Source: Nocardia higoensis (lineage in GTDB: Bacteria; Actinomycetota; Actinomycetes; Mycobacteriales; Mycobacteriaceae). From it: a stretch of DNA of 64,000 nucleotides. Numbering within the stretch: position 1 is the stretch's first letter; every line of letters begins with the position of its first letter. A program made the translations under genes and the position numbers. Where the stretch lies: contig NZ_JADLQN010000002.1 of NCBI RefSeq assembly GCF_015477835.1, positions 248,001 to 312,000 of the forward strand, given 5' to 3'. Positions 46,955-56,189 of this stretch are shown here, piece by piece. Below the pieces are notes generated by a model. It did no database searches, was not told where the DNA came from, and saw nothing but the letters and a program-made list of their open reading frames with translations.

Positions 46955-47607
46955 GCCCGCGTCTTTCCCACGCGCCGGTGATCCGGTTGTTCCCGGCGTT
47001 CGCCGCGCTGATCGCTCCGCCGCTGTGGAACAACCGGATCGCGCCCGCGCTCGGCCTGGGTCGACGCGGCCGCACCCTGGCCCATCTCGGCTTCGCGACC
47101 GGTTACGCCGCCACTTTCGCGGGACGGCCGAACTGGTGTTCCGCCACGGGCCTTCGCGTGGGGCTCGCGGTGAGCTCGGTCCTCGTGACCGGCACGGCCG
47201 CCGCGCTCGCCCTCGCCCCGGTACGCGCCGTCCTCACCGAAACCCCCGACCGCGTGCCCGATGTGTCACCGGCGGAATGGATCGCGGTGCACATCCCCTT
47301 CGGCACCGTCGTGGCCGAGGAACTCGTCTTCCGCGCCACCCTCGACCCGCTGCTGACCGCCCGGTTCGGTGCCCGCCCTGCCCTGCTCCTCGGCGCGGCC
47401 GCCTTCGGTCTCTGGCACATCCACCCCGCCCGTAGCGCGGGTGACCGGGTGCTCCCGACCGTCGTGGCCACCACCGCCGCGGGCGTTGTGTTCACTCTGC
47501 TGAACCGCTGTGCCCGCAGCACCACCGCCCCCGCGCTGCTGCATTTCACCCTCGATGCCGTCGGTGCGGTGATCGTCACGCTCGCTCGGCGGAGGCACGA
47601 CTCGTGA
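46951..47607 (+). CDS. CPBP-family intramembrane metalloprotease
   Basis: A 218-residue membrane protein with the CPBP/ABI motifs: EELVFR (motif 1), FGLWHIHP (motif 2) and HFTLD (motif 3), which hold the Glu/His active site of type II CAAX-like proteases. GTG start overlapping the upstream stop (GTGA), so it is coupled to the DUF2319 gene. Substrate unknown. Confidence 0.87.
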   Translation: MSPRLSHAPVIRLFPAFAALIAPPLWNNRIAPALGLGRRGRTLAHLGFATGYAATFAGRPNWCSATGLRVGLAVSSVLVTGTAAALALAPVRAVLTETPDRVPDVSPAEWIAVHIPFGTVVAEELVFRATLDPLLTARFGARPALLLGAAAFGLWHIHPARSAGDRVLPTVVATTAAGVVFTLLNRCARSTTAPALLHFTLDAVGAVIVTLARRRHDS

Positions 47608-47635
47608 CGCGGGAGGACGGCGGTAGCCTCGCGGA

Positions 47636-48028
47636 GTGGCACGGCGCAGAGTTGATCCGGGGGAGTTGCGGGCCGCGGTGGCGGCGGTGAGCGAGTGGTT
47701 GCGCGACGAGCGGTCGGCCGCTCCGGCGCGTGCGGAGATCGCGGCCGCGGTGCGGGCGACCGCGCGGACGCTGGCGGAAGCCGCGCCGGGACACTCGGTG
47801 GAGGTGCGGGTGCCGCCGTTCGTGGCGGTGCAGTGCGTGGAGGGGCCGCGGCACACGCGCGGGACGCCGCCGAACGTCGTGGAGACCGATCCGCGCACCT
47901 GGTTGCTGCTGGCCACCGGGCTGTCGGAATTCGCGCGCGCCGTCGAGGACGGGGTGGTCACGGCGTCGGGCAGCCGGGCGGGCGAGATCGCGCGCTGGCT
48001 GCCGATCACGCGACCGGCCTCCGAATGA
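47636..48028 (+). CDS. Sterol carrier family protein
   Basis: A 130-residue soluble protein of the actinobacterial SCP2-like family (SVEVRVPPFVAVQCVEGPRH, TRGTPPNVVETDPRTWLLLA). It lies 28 bp downstream of the CPBP gene and near purF as in M. tuberculosis Rv0807. GTG start. The name comes from family annotation; lipid binding is not shown. Confidence 0.77.
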   Translation: MARRRVDPGELRAAVAAVSEWLRDERSAAPARAEIAAAVRATARTLAEAAPGHSVEVRVPPFVAVQCVEGPRHTRGTPPNVVETDPRTWLLLATGLSEFARAVEDGVVTASGSRAGEIARWLPITRPASE

Positions 48029-48092
48029 TCCCCGATGGGGCGAGTCGCTCGGGCGAGTTCGTGCCGAGCCCCCACCGGTCGCCCGGATCGGA

Positions 48093-49433
48093 TCAGGCGG
48101 GAACGCGCTCGCCCGCGCTGCGGTGCAGCCCCTTGTAGTCGTAGAAGCGGGTGATCACCAGGCCGAAGATCACGCCGAATACCAGCCCGAAGATCGTCAT
48201 CCACAGCCCGCGGCCGAGCCCGGCGTTGAAGTCGGCGTTGAAGTACAGGATGGCTCGCACGGACAGGTACACCTGGTGCATGGGCTCGAACGTCGCCAGC
48301 CAGGCGAAGTAGCTCGGCGTCGCCTCGATCGGCACGGTGCCGCCGGAGGAGGGCAGGCCGAGCACCACGAACAGGATCAGGTTCACCAGCAGGCCGGCCG
48401 AGCCGAACGCCGCCAGCATGGACAACCCCGTGACCCCGACCGCGACGATCGCCAGCGCGCTGTAGAGGTACAGCGCCAACGGCCGCTCGATCGGCATGTC
48501 CAAGGCGTGTGCCACCACCAGGAAGACCCCGGCGATGACGATCGCCGCGCCGGTCATCACACCCCACTTCAGCAACAGGGTGCGCACCCGGGAGATCGGC
48601 GTCGGCGGGAAGTGCACATACCAGGGTCCGTACTCGGTCGGTACGAAACCGAACGCCGCGTCGACCATGGTGTGAATCGTCATGGCGCCGATCACGCCGA
48701 CCAGCAGCAGCAACAGCGCGAAGAAGAACGCGGTCAGACCCTCGCCGGTGCCGCTGGGCAGCGGCCGGAACTCCTCGTGCACCAGCCGCAGCGGGGACTC
48801 CAGGGTGAGCTGCGTCGCGCCGCTGATCTCCGTGGGCGTGCCGCCGCCGGGCGGGGTCAGCTGGGCTCGCACCTGTTCGGTGAGCTGTCTGCCGACCTGC
48901 TCGTTCACCCGGGGGAACATCTGATCGGCGATGCGGTCGACGATGGTGGTCGCGAACGGGCCGACCCGCGGATTGGTCTGCACGATGATGATCGGCTGCT
49001 CCATGTCGCCGGGCACCACGCTGCCCACGCCCAGGATGCCCAGGCGCTTGCTGAAATCGCCGGGGATGATGATCGCGCCGTACACCTCGCCGTTGCGCAG
49101 CTGGCGCTGCGCCTCGTTGATGCCCAGTTCTCGCAGGTCGATCTCGTCGGCCGGAATCCCGGCGACAATGCCCTCGGCGACTTCTGTGCCGAAATTCACC
49201 TGCTCGGGTTCCGCGGCGGTGCCGAGGGTGTCGCCGACGTCCATGTTCACCAGCGCGACGGGGAACCCGTGCAGGTTCTCCTCCGGATCGGCCACATAGG
49301 CCAGATACAGATAGCTCAGCAGAGTCGCGACCAGCGTGATCACGACCAGCGGAAAGACCGTCGCGCGCAGCAGTGTGTGCGGCTTGGGCGGCCGGGACGG
49401 TGCGGTCTGTTCCGTCGGCCGGTTTTCGCTCAT
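48093..49433 (-). CDS. YhgE/Pip-like (DUF3533) membrane protein
   Basis: A 446-residue protein. TM1 (TVFPLVVITLVATLLSYLYL) is followed by a large extracytoplasmic domain with FPVALVNMDVG and NGEVYGAIIIPGDFS, then five membrane helices toward the C-terminus. This is the layout of YhgE/Pip and ABC-2-like export proteins without an ATPase. Start chosen at ATG 49433; a GTG/ATC-rich stretch precedes it. Convergent with the sterol carrier gene and divergent from purF. Confidence 0.82.
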   Translation of the reverse strand: MSENRPTEQTAPSRPPKPHTLLRATVFPLVVITLVATLLSYLYLAYVADPEENLHGFPVALVNMDVGDTLGTAAEPEQVNFGTEVAEGIVAGIPADEIDLRELGINEAQRQLRNGEVYGAIIIPGDFSKRLGILGVGSVVPGDMEQPIIIVQTNPRVGPFATTIVDRIADQMFPRVNEQVGRQLTEQVRAQLTPPGGGTPTEISGATQLTLESPLRLVHEEFRPLPSGTGEGLTAFFFALLLLLVGVIGAMTIHTMVDAAFGFVPTEYGPWYVHFPPTPISRVRTLLLKWGVMTGAAIVIAGVFLVVAHALDMPIERPLALYLYSALAIVAVGVTGLSMLAAFGSAGLLVNLILFVVLGLPSSGGTVPIEATPSYFAWLATFEPMHQVYLSVRAILYFNADFNAGLGRGLWMTIFGLVFGVIFGLVITRFYDYKGLHRSAGERVPA

Positions 49434-49581
49434 CACGATCGAAAGGTACCGCCCGGGCGGCTGTCGGCACATCCTCCGGCAGGTGTGATTGCCGTCGGTA
49501 TGCCGAAGCGGTGATCGCGCGACCAGTGGGCACCCGTAGAATGGCGAGAGCCCCCAAGCCCGCCCGAACAGGGAGCGTACG

Positions 49582-51165
49582 GTGATCAACGCCGAATCCG
49601 CGGTCGACAACCTCGCCGCCACCTCGGACCAGGACGAGAACGAACCACGCGAGGAGTGTGGTGTTTTCGGTGTCTGGGCCCCGAGCGAGGACGTGGCCAA
49701 GCTCACGTACTACGGCCTCTACGCGCTCCAGCATCGCGGCCAGGAAGCGGCGGGCATCGCGGTCTCCGACGGTCAGCAGATCCTGGTGTTCAAGGATCTC
49801 GGGCTGGTCAGTCAGGTGTTCGACGAGCAGACGCTGGCCGCCATGCCGGGTCACATCGCCGTCGGGCACTGCCGTTACTCCACCACCGGCGGCGTGACCT
49901 GGGAGAACGCTCAGCCGATCTTCCGCACCACCGCTGTCGGCTCCGGCCTGGCCCTCGGTCACAACGGCAACCTCGTCAACACCGCCGAGCTGGCCGGTCG
50001 CGCACGGGAACTCGGCCTGATCGGCACACCGGTCGCCGCCGACGGGCGCCCGCAGCCGGTAGGTGCCACCTCCGACTCCGATGTGATGACCGCGCTGCTG
50101 GCCCACGCCGCCGCGGACTCGAGCATCGAACAGGCCGCGATGACACTGCTGCCGCAGCTGCGCGGCGCGTTCTGCCTGACCTTCATGGACGAGCACACCC
50201 TCTACGCCGCGCGTGACCCCCACGGTGTGCGACCGCTGTGCCTGGGCAGGCTCGAACGCGGCTGGGTGGTGGCCAGCGAGACCGCCGCGCTGGACATCGT
50301 CGGCGCCGCCTTCGTCCGCGAGATCGAACCCGGCGAACTGCTGGCCATCGACGCCGAGGGCGTGCGGTCGATGCGCTTCGCCAACCCCGAGCCCAAAGGC
50401 TGTGTCTTCGAGTACGTGTACCTGGCCCGCCCGGACTCCACCATCGCGGGCCGCTCGGTGCACGCGACGCGCGTGGAGATCGGGCGCAGGCTCGCCAAGG
50501 AGCATCCGATCGAGGCCGACCTGGTGATCCCGGTGCCCGAATCCGGGACCCCCGCCGCCGTCGGCTACGCGCAGGGTTCCGGCGTCCCCTACGGCCAGGG
50601 CCTGATGAAAAACGCCTACGTGGGTCGTACCTTCATCCAACCCAGTCAGACCATCCGCCAGCTCGGCATCCGGCTCAAGCTCAATCCGCTGCGCGAGGTC
50701 ATCCGCGGCAAACGGCTGGTCGTGGTCGACGACTCGATCGTGCGCGGCAACACCCAGCGCGCCCTGATCCGGATGCTGCGCGAGGCGGGTGCGCTGGAGA
50801 TCCACGTGCGCATCGCCTCCCCGCCGGTCAAGTGGCCCTGCTTCTACGGCATCGACTTCGCCTCCAGAGCCGAGCTGATCGCCAACGGCGCGGGCGCCGA
50901 CGACAGCTACCAGGACATGGTCGAAGCCGTCCGCCGCTCCATCGGCGCGGATTCGCTCGGCTACATCTCCACCGAGGGCATGATCGCCGCCACCGAGCAG
51001 CCGCGCTCGCGACTGTGCTGTGCCTGTTTCGACGGCGATTATCCGATTCCGCTCCCGACCGAAGCTTCCATCGGCAAGAATCTGCTCGAGGGCATGCTCA
51101 CCGGGCAGCCGGAATCGGTTCTGCTCGGCGACAACGCCAACGCCAGCGCGCTGAGTCGTCCCTGA
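49582..51165 (+). CDS. purF: Amidophosphoribosyltransferase
   Basis: A 527-residue enzyme for the first committed step of purine synthesis. EECGVFGVW puts the N-terminal nucleophile at Cys26 after a 25-residue acidic propeptide, as in the iron-sulphur class. The glutaminase has LQHRGQEAAGI; the PRTase motif is VVDDSIVRGNTQ; the C-terminal CCACFDGDYP holds cluster cysteines. GTG start. Followed 148 bp later by purM. Confidence 0.97.
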   Translation: MINAESAVDNLAATSDQDENEPREECGVFGVWAPSEDVAKLTYYGLYALQHRGQEAAGIAVSDGQQILVFKDLGLVSQVFDEQTLAAMPGHIAVGHCRYSTTGGVTWENAQPIFRTTAVGSGLALGHNGNLVNTAELAGRARELGLIGTPVAADGRPQPVGATSDSDVMTALLAHAAADSSIEQAAMTLLPQLRGAFCLTFMDEHTLYAARDPHGVRPLCLGRLERGWVVASETAALDIVGAAFVREIEPGELLAIDAEGVRSMRFANPEPKGCVFEYVYLARPDSTIAGRSVHATRVEIGRRLAKEHPIEADLVIPVPESGTPAAVGYAQGSGVPYGQGLMKNAYVGRTFIQPSQTIRQLGIRLKLNPLREVIRGKRLVVVDDSIVRGNTQRALIRMLREAGALEIHVRIASPPVKWPCFYGIDFASRAELIANGAGADDSYQDMVEAVRRSIGADSLGYISTEGMIAATEQPRSRLCCACFDGDYPIPLPTEASIGKNLLEGMLTGQPESVLLGDNANASALSRP

Positions 51166-51313
51166 CTCCCCGTCGTAGTCGTCCTGACTGCCGTCGTCGA
51201 GCCGTCCCGCGATCGGGTCGCGTGGAGGCCGACACCCATGCGTGCCCGAGATCCGGTTCGGGTAGCGTGATCAGGCATGTATCCGCCGATCCGGTTTGGA
51301 GCTCTCCCCGAAA

Positions 51314-52390
51314 ATGACTGAACAGACCCCCACCGGCGGTGCCTCGTACGCCGCGGCAGGCGTGGACATCGAAGCCGGTGATCGCGCAGTCGAGTTGTTC
51401 GGGCCATTGGCGAAGAAGGCCACTCGCCCCGAAGTCCAAGGTGGCCTCGGTGGGTTCGCCGGTCTCTTCGCACTCAAGGGCGGCTACCGTGAACCGCTGC
51501 TCGCCGCCTCCACCGACGGCGTGGGCACCAAGATCGCGGTCGCCCAGGCCATGGACAAGCACGACACCGTCGGCCTCGATCTGGTCGCCATGGTGGTCGA
51601 CGACCTCGTCGTCTGTGGCGCCGAGCCGCTGTTCCTGCAGGACTACATCGCCATCGGCAAGGTCGTCCCGGAGAAGGTCGCCGAACTGGTCTCCGGTATC
51701 GCCGAGGGCTGTGTGCTGGCCGGCTGTGCGCTGCTCGGCGGGGAGACCGCCGAACATCCCGGACTGATGGACCCCGACGACTACGACCTGTCCGCCACCG
51801 GCGTGGGCGTCGTGGAAGCCGACGCGGTGCTCGGCCCGGACCGGGTGCGCCCCGGTGACGTGGTGCTCGCCATGGGCGCCTCGGGCCTGCACTCCAACGG
51901 CTACAGCCTGGCCCGCAAGGTGCTGCTGGACATCGACCGGATGTCGCTGACCGGTCACGTCGAGGAGTTCGGCCGCACGCTCGGTGAGGAACTGCTCGAG
52001 CCGACCCGCATCTACGCCAAGGACTGCCTGGCGCTGATCGCCGAGACCGATGTGCGCACCTTCGCGCATGTGACCGGCGGCGGCCTGGCGGCCAACCTCG
52101 CGCGCGTGATCCCGGCGGGCCTGGTCGCCGAGCTCGATCGCGGCACCTGGAATCCGGCGCCGGTGTTCAAGATGATCGCCCAGCGCGGCCGGGTCGAGCG
52201 GGCCGAGATGGAGAAGACCTTCAACATGGGTGTCGGCATGGTCGCCGTGGTGGCGCCCGAGGACGTCGACCGCGCGCTGGCGGTGCTGACCGCTCGCCAC
52301 GTCGAATGCTGGACGCTGGGCACCGTGAAGAAGGCCAAGGACGCCGATTCCGCGCGGGCCCATTTGCTGGGCGAGCATCCCCGATTCTGA
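51314..52390 (+). CDS. purM: Phosphoribosylformylglycinamidine cyclo-ligase
   Basis: A 358-residue AIR synthetase. YAAAGVDIEAGDRAVE, STDGVGTKIAVAQAM, VCGAEPLFLQDYIA and HVTGGGLAANLARV are PurM signatures. The ATG at 51314 is chosen by length; an in-frame TTG at 51296 is possible and neither has a strong ribosome binding site. Followed by a classic terminator. Confidence 0.96.
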   Translation: MTEQTPTGGASYAAAGVDIEAGDRAVELFGPLAKKATRPEVQGGLGGFAGLFALKGGYREPLLAASTDGVGTKIAVAQAMDKHDTVGLDLVAMVVDDLVVCGAEPLFLQDYIAIGKVVPEKVAELVSGIAEGCVLAGCALLGGETAEHPGLMDPDDYDLSATGVGVVEADAVLGPDRVRPGDVVLAMGASGLHSNGYSLARKVLLDIDRMSLTGHVEEFGRTLGEELLEPTRIYAKDCLALIAETDVRTFAHVTGGGLAANLARVIPAGLVAELDRGTWNPAPVFKMIAQRGRVERAEMEKTFNMGVGMVAVVAPEDVDRALAVLTARHVECWTLGTVKKAKDADSARAHLLGEHPRF

Positions 52391-52425
52391 TCGGATCGCC
52401 GCGGGATTGTCACCGACCGACGAGA

Positions 52426-52465
52426 AGGGCCGATCGTCCGTTTTGCGGACGATCGGCCCTTTTTC
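52426..52465 (+). terminator. Rho-independent terminator after purM
   Basis: AGGGCCGATCGTCCG, loop TTTTG, CGGACGATCGGCCCT: a 15-bp perfect stem followed by TTTTTC. It begins 35 bp after the purM stop. On the opposite strand a run of A precedes the stem, so it is directional. Confidence 0.93.
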
Positions 52466-52670
52466 GTGCCGAGAGAAATTCCGGTTCCGGTGAATTCCGC
52501 GGCTGATCGGTATCGGTGAGAATTTACCGGACGTCCCGCGCTGCGGCGACGACGAAATCGTCGTTCGGGACTACCCGGCGAAATTCGTTGCCCGGCAACC
52601 ACGAAGGGTCACCGGACGTCGAATTGTCTTGGCAAGCCTGCTCGACCGAGCCGCGTACCCGGCAACGTGC
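52466..52670. other. Gene-free stretch between terminators
   Basis: About 205 bp between the purM terminator and that of the DUF3073 gene. It contains the short dyad ACGACGA, AA, TCGTCGT (52549-52564). I see no gene. Confidence 0.4.
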
Positions 52671-52695
52671 AAAAGGGAGGCCCCGTCGGCCTCCC
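52671..52695 (-). terminator. Rho-independent terminator of the DUF3073 gene
   Basis: GGGAGGCC (52675-52682) and GGCCTCCC (52688-52695) form an 8-bp stem with a 5-base loop; read on the minus strand it is followed by TTTT. It lies 21 bp after the stop codon of the minus-strand gene. Confidence 0.8.
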
Positions 52696-52715
52696 CTGTT
52701 GACGTTGTATCCGAG

Positions 52716-52922
52716 TCAGCGGCGCCAGTCGTCGTAGTCGTCCTCGTCCCAGCGGGACAAGGAGTCGTCCGAGTCGTGCTCATCGGACAACACGCCACCA
52801 CTGTGCTTGGTGGGGTGTCCCGAGAGCTCGCGCTGAAGGCTCGCGAAGTCGGTTGGCGTCGAGCTGTACTTGAGCTCTCGAGCAACCTTGGTCTGCTTTG
52901 CCTTAGCCCGGCCACGGCCCAT
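52716..52922 (-). CDS. DUF3073 small protein
   Basis: A 68-residue highly charged protein: basic start GRGRAKAKQTKVARELKYSS and acidic end DSDDSLSRWDEDDYDDWR. It fits DUF3073, a conserved actinobacterial family found next to purM (Rv0810c in M. tuberculosis). No structure or function is established. It has its own terminator and an upstream dyad. Confidence 0.9.
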   Translation of the reverse strand: MGRGRAKAKQTKVARELKYSSTPTDFASLQRELSGHPTKHSGGVLSDEHDSDDSLSRWDEDDYDDWRR

Positions 52923-52992
52923 GGCTGACCCCCTCGCGTCACAGCGGGGCGGCCTGGGGTGTGTTGGCGGCCCCGTTCGAATTAATACTCTT

Positions 52993-53020
52993 CCTGACAG
53001 ACACTTTAGCGTGTGTCAGG
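52993..53020. promoter_or_regulatory. Dyad upstream of the DUF3073 gene
   Basis: CCTGACA (52993-52999) and TGTCAGG (53014-53020) form a 7-bp inverted repeat with additional CAC/GTG pairing inside, adjacent to the AT-rich GAATTAATACTC. It lies about 70-100 bp upstream of the minus-strand start and may be a promoter or operator element. Confidence 0.4.
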
Positions 53021-53098
53021 CGTCCGCGCCTCCATGAGTGACCGAAGTGCCCGCGCCGGGTGGTCAGGGCGCCGGAAATTCGTCGTGAGCAGCGTCGC

Positions 53099-54046
53099 TC
53101 AGAGTATGCCGGGGATGGCCCGGACCACCCCCACCCGAGCGTCGCCGCCGAGCACCGGCTGGGCCGCCAAATCCTCGTGGACAGCTGTCCAGTCGATCCC
53201 CATCCGCTGCAGAATCGCCAGCGTCAGGGGCATGCGCGCGCGGTCGCCGCCGTCGTCGATCTTGTAAGCGAAAGCCGAACCGTCGGGCAACGCGCCCGCG
53301 TGCACTCCGTCGGCGCCGATCTTGCAGACGAGTCCCGGGGTGGCATTCATGATCATCAGGTCCGGTGCGTTCGTGCCGGAAATCACTCGCGGATGGGCGC
53401 GGATGGCGTCGGCGACCCGACGCTGCGGACTGCCCGCATCGGCGGTGGCCAGCCGGGCATAGGCGCGGGCGAGGTTGACCAGCGACACCGGGATGATCGG
53501 CAACCCGCAGCCGTCGATACCCAGATCGGTCTCGGGTTCGCCGGTCAGTTCGACGATGGTGGCGGCGACGGCCTGCTGCAGCGAGTGGTTCTCCGCCGGA
53601 TAACCCTCGGCAGGCCAGCCGTTGACCGCGCAGGTGGCGAGCATGGCGGCGTGCTTGCCCGAGCAGTTCATGTAGATCGGGCGCGGGCCCGCGGCCAGCG
53701 CCCTGGCGCGGGCGTGCTCGTCGAACGGCAGATCGGGCGGGCAGGCCAGATCGGCTTCGGTGAAACCGAACCGGGTGAGCAGACGCTCGACCAGCGCGAC
53801 CTGGTCGGGCTCCCCGTAGTGCGAGGCGCTCGACAGCGCCAGTTCCACGTCGTCGGCGGGTTCGAACCCGAGTCGCAGCAGGGCCAGCGCCTGCATCGGC
53901 TTGTTGGTGGAGCGCGGGAAGATCGGCAGATGTGTTTCGCCGAGGGACACCGTAGGTTCGCCGTCGGCTCCCAGAACGACCACCGAACCCCGGTGCACGC
54001 ATTCACGGAAGCCCGAACGCACCACCTCGACCAGTTCCACGCTCAT
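53099..54046 (-). CDS. L-asparaginase II family protein
   Basis: A 315-residue protein of the asparaginase II family (Pfam Asparaginase_II), unrelated to the classical AnsA/AnsB fold. VELVEVVRSGFRECVHRGSV, FPRSTNKPMQALALL, MNCSGKHAAML and GIDGCGLPIIPVSL are family blocks including likely catalytic Ser/Lys residues. The ATG overlaps the stop of the upstream MOSC gene, so the two are coupled. Confidence 0.9.
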   Translation of the reverse strand: MSVELVEVVRSGFRECVHRGSVVVLGADGEPTVSLGETHLPIFPRSTNKPMQALALLRLGFEPADDVELALSSASHYGEPDQVALVERLLTRFGFTEADLACPPDLPFDEHARARALAAGPRPIYMNCSGKHAAMLATCAVNGWPAEGYPAENHSLQQAVAATIVELTGEPETDLGIDGCGLPIIPVSLVNLARAYARLATADAGSPQRRVADAIRAHPRVISGTNAPDLMIMNATPGLVCKIGADGVHAGALPDGSAFAYKIDDGGDRARMPLTLAILQRMGIDWTAVHEDLAAQPVLGGDARVGVVRAIPGIL

Positions 54047-54774
54047 GAGGCCACCTCGTCCTCGACGTCGCCGGCGGGTCCGAAGCGGCCCGCGGGCACG
54101 GCGCCGGTGGGGGAGGGCACGCCGTGCCGGCGGGCATGCCGGTCGATCTGCATCCGGACGTCGTCGGAAACCGTCGGCTCCTCGGCGAGCAGGGTGGCCA
54201 GCCGGTCCATGTCCGCGCCGGTGAACACCTCACGCACGGTGATCCCGTGGCGGGGCTGGTGCACCACCTCGACGCGATCGCCCGCCCCGATCGTGCCCGA
54301 TTCGAGCACCCGCAGGTACGCGCCGGTGTGCGCGCGCTGGGTGAAACGCTTCACCCAGCGGGCTTCGCCTGCCACGTGTCCGAAGGTCGCGCACGGCACC
54401 CGGGGCGCGCTCACCTCGAGCAGAGTGTCGCCGATCGCCCAGCGCGCGCCGAGCACCGCGTCGGAGACGGCCATTCCCTCGATGCGCAGGTTCTCGCCGA
54501 ACCAGCCCGCCGGTAGCTCGCGGCCGAGTTCCTCGGCCCAGAGCCGGGCATCCTGCTCGGCATACGCGTAGACGGCCTGGTGCACGCCGCCGTGGTCTCT
54601 GGTGTTGCAGACGTGGTCGCCGCTCAGCCCGAGCGGGCCGACCTCGACCCGTCCGCGCACCGGGCGTTTGTCGATGGCGGTGCGCCCGACTCGGCCCGGC
54701 ACGGTCAGCTCCGCGTGGACCACACATACCGCGAGCACCCGGGCGCGCGCGGCCCGATCATCCGTGGTCGGCAT
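54043..54774 (-). CDS. MOSC-domain protein
   Basis: A 243-residue MOSC-domain protein of the YiiM type (GLSGDHVCNTRDHGGVHQAV, AGWFGENLRIEGM, CATFGHVAG). The single Cys in RVPCATFG is the conserved cysteine that handles molybdenum-cofactor sulphur in this family. YiiM-like proteins reduce N-hydroxylated substrates; that is only a possibility here. Co-transcribed with the asparaginase gene. Confidence 0.88.
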   Translation of the reverse strand: MPTTDDRAARARVLAVCVVHAELTVPGRVGRTAIDKRPVRGRVEVGPLGLSGDHVCNTRDHGGVHQAVYAYAEQDARLWAEELGRELPAGWFGENLRIEGMAVSDAVLGARWAIGDTLLEVSAPRVPCATFGHVAGEARWVKRFTQRAHTGAYLRVLESGTIGAGDRVEVVHQPRHGITVREVFTGADMDRLATLLAEEPTVSDDVRMQIDRHARRHGVPSPTGAVPAGRFGPAGDVEDEVAS

Positions 54775-54870
54775 CGGTTCCCCTCCCCTGTTCGGCCGAA
54801 CACGCCGAGCGGTTCGGTACAGACACGTCAGCGCCGCCGATCCGGCGCCGCTCGCGCCGTGCAGTGCCGA

Positions 54871-56016
54871 TCACCGGCCCCGCAGCCGCTCGACCGCGAG
54901 CCTGCCCGCCTGCGGGCCGCTCTCGTCGGGCACCGAGTCGGGGTCGATGGCCGCGGCGCAGGAGCCCACGGTGAGCGCGGTGTCGGCGGGGACGGCGCGT
55001 TTGATCAGCGCCAGTGCGATCGGGCCGTATTCGAAGTGGTCGACGACGGTGCCGAGCCTGCCCACCGTGCGCCCGCCCGCCGTCACCTCGTCACCGGGTG
55101 CGGGCCGCTCGTCGGCCGATCCGTCCAGATGCAGCAGCACCAGCTGCCGCGGCGGCTTGCCCAGATTGTGGACACGGGCGACCGTCTCCTGCCCGCGATA
55201 GCACCCTTTGTCCAGGTGCACCGCGCCGCGTTCGGCGACTCCGCCGATCCAGCGCACCTCGTGTGGAATGGTGCGCTCGTCGGTGTCCAACCCGATCCGT
55301 GGGCGCAGCGCGGCCACCCGCAGGGCCTCGAAGGCCCAGAGCCCGGCGGGTTCGGCGCCGGCCTCGGTGAGCTTCGACCACCAGGCGGTGAGCTGATCGC
55401 GGGGGATAACCAGGTCGTAGGAATCCTCGGTGGGCCACGGCATCCGGCGCAGGAAGCCGCCGCCGGGCAGCGGGGCGACCTCGTAGACGTCCGGCAGATC
55501 GGGCACGCCGAGTGCTTCGCGCAGGCTGTCCACCCGCGGGCCGAGCAGGCTCAGCACCGCGTGATCGGTGGCGGCGGCGGGTTCGGCGTCGGCCCAGAAC
55601 ACCATCTTGGTCAGGAAGTCCAGCAGCGCGGGCCCGCGCTCGCCTTCGGTGTCGATCCACAGGGTGCCGTCGAGATCGCTGAGCACGAAGTGGTGCTGCA
55701 CGCGACCGTTGAGATCCAGATCGAGGTTCTCCGCCGACTGCCGGTCGGCGAGCCCCGTGAGGTGCTGGCTGGAGATGGTGTGCAGCCAGCTCAGCCGTTC
55801 GGCGCCGGTGATCCTCAGTACGAACCGATGCGAGCGGTCCACGATCGCGACCCGTTCGGCGGCGGCACGTTGTTCACCGAGGGGATCGCCGTGATGCCAG
55901 GCCACCGCGGCGTCCGGAGAGCCGGGCGGGCCCGCGACAGCGCCCGCGACGGAGAGCAAAGGGCTGGGTGCATCGTCCACGGACACCCCATCCACTCTAG
56001 GCGTGCCCTGGCTCAT
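54871..56016 (-). CDS. Folate-binding protein YgfZ-like
   Basis: A 381-residue aminomethyltransferase-fold protein. The signature KGCYRGQETVARVHNLGK contains the conserved Cys of YgfZ, a tetrahydrofolate-dependent factor for iron-sulphur cluster enzymes. The N-terminal WHHGDPLGEQRAAAERVAIV is family-typical. The start may be the ATG at 56016 or a GTG some ten codons downstream. Divergent from the next gene, as in M. tuberculosis Rv0811c/Rv0812. Confidence 0.87.
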   Translation of the reverse strand: MSQGTPRVDGVSVDDAPSPLLSVAGAVAGPPGSPDAAVAWHHGDPLGEQRAAAERVAIVDRSHRFVLRITGAERLSWLHTISSQHLTGLADRQSAENLDLDLNGRVQHHFVLSDLDGTLWIDTEGERGPALLDFLTKMVFWADAEPAAATDHAVLSLLGPRVDSLREALGVPDLPDVYEVAPLPGGGFLRRMPWPTEDSYDLVIPRDQLTAWWSKLTEAGAEPAGLWAFEALRVAALRPRIGLDTDERTIPHEVRWIGGVAERGAVHLDKGCYRGQETVARVHNLGKPPRQLVLLHLDGSADERPAPGDEVTAGGRTVGRLGTVVDHFEYGPIALALIKRAVPADTALTVGSCAAAIDPDSVPDESGPQAGRLAVERLRGR

Positions 56017-56189
56017 GTGTGCGCACCGGTCCCGGACGGGCCGAAATCTCGCCCGGAGACTGTGAACAAGCACCGTTTCGGCGGCCAGGCGGCGGTCGGA
56101 GACACATCCGGTGCCGAGTATGCGAATCCGGTGGTGGAAACTCGCGATTGACGTAGGCACGGGCAACCCGTTCCGCCTAGGCTCGACGC

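Noticed and set aside
47266..50805. Minus-strand open frame of about 1179 codons
   Set aside because: Spans parts of five real genes on both strands; pure GC-rich open-frame artefact.
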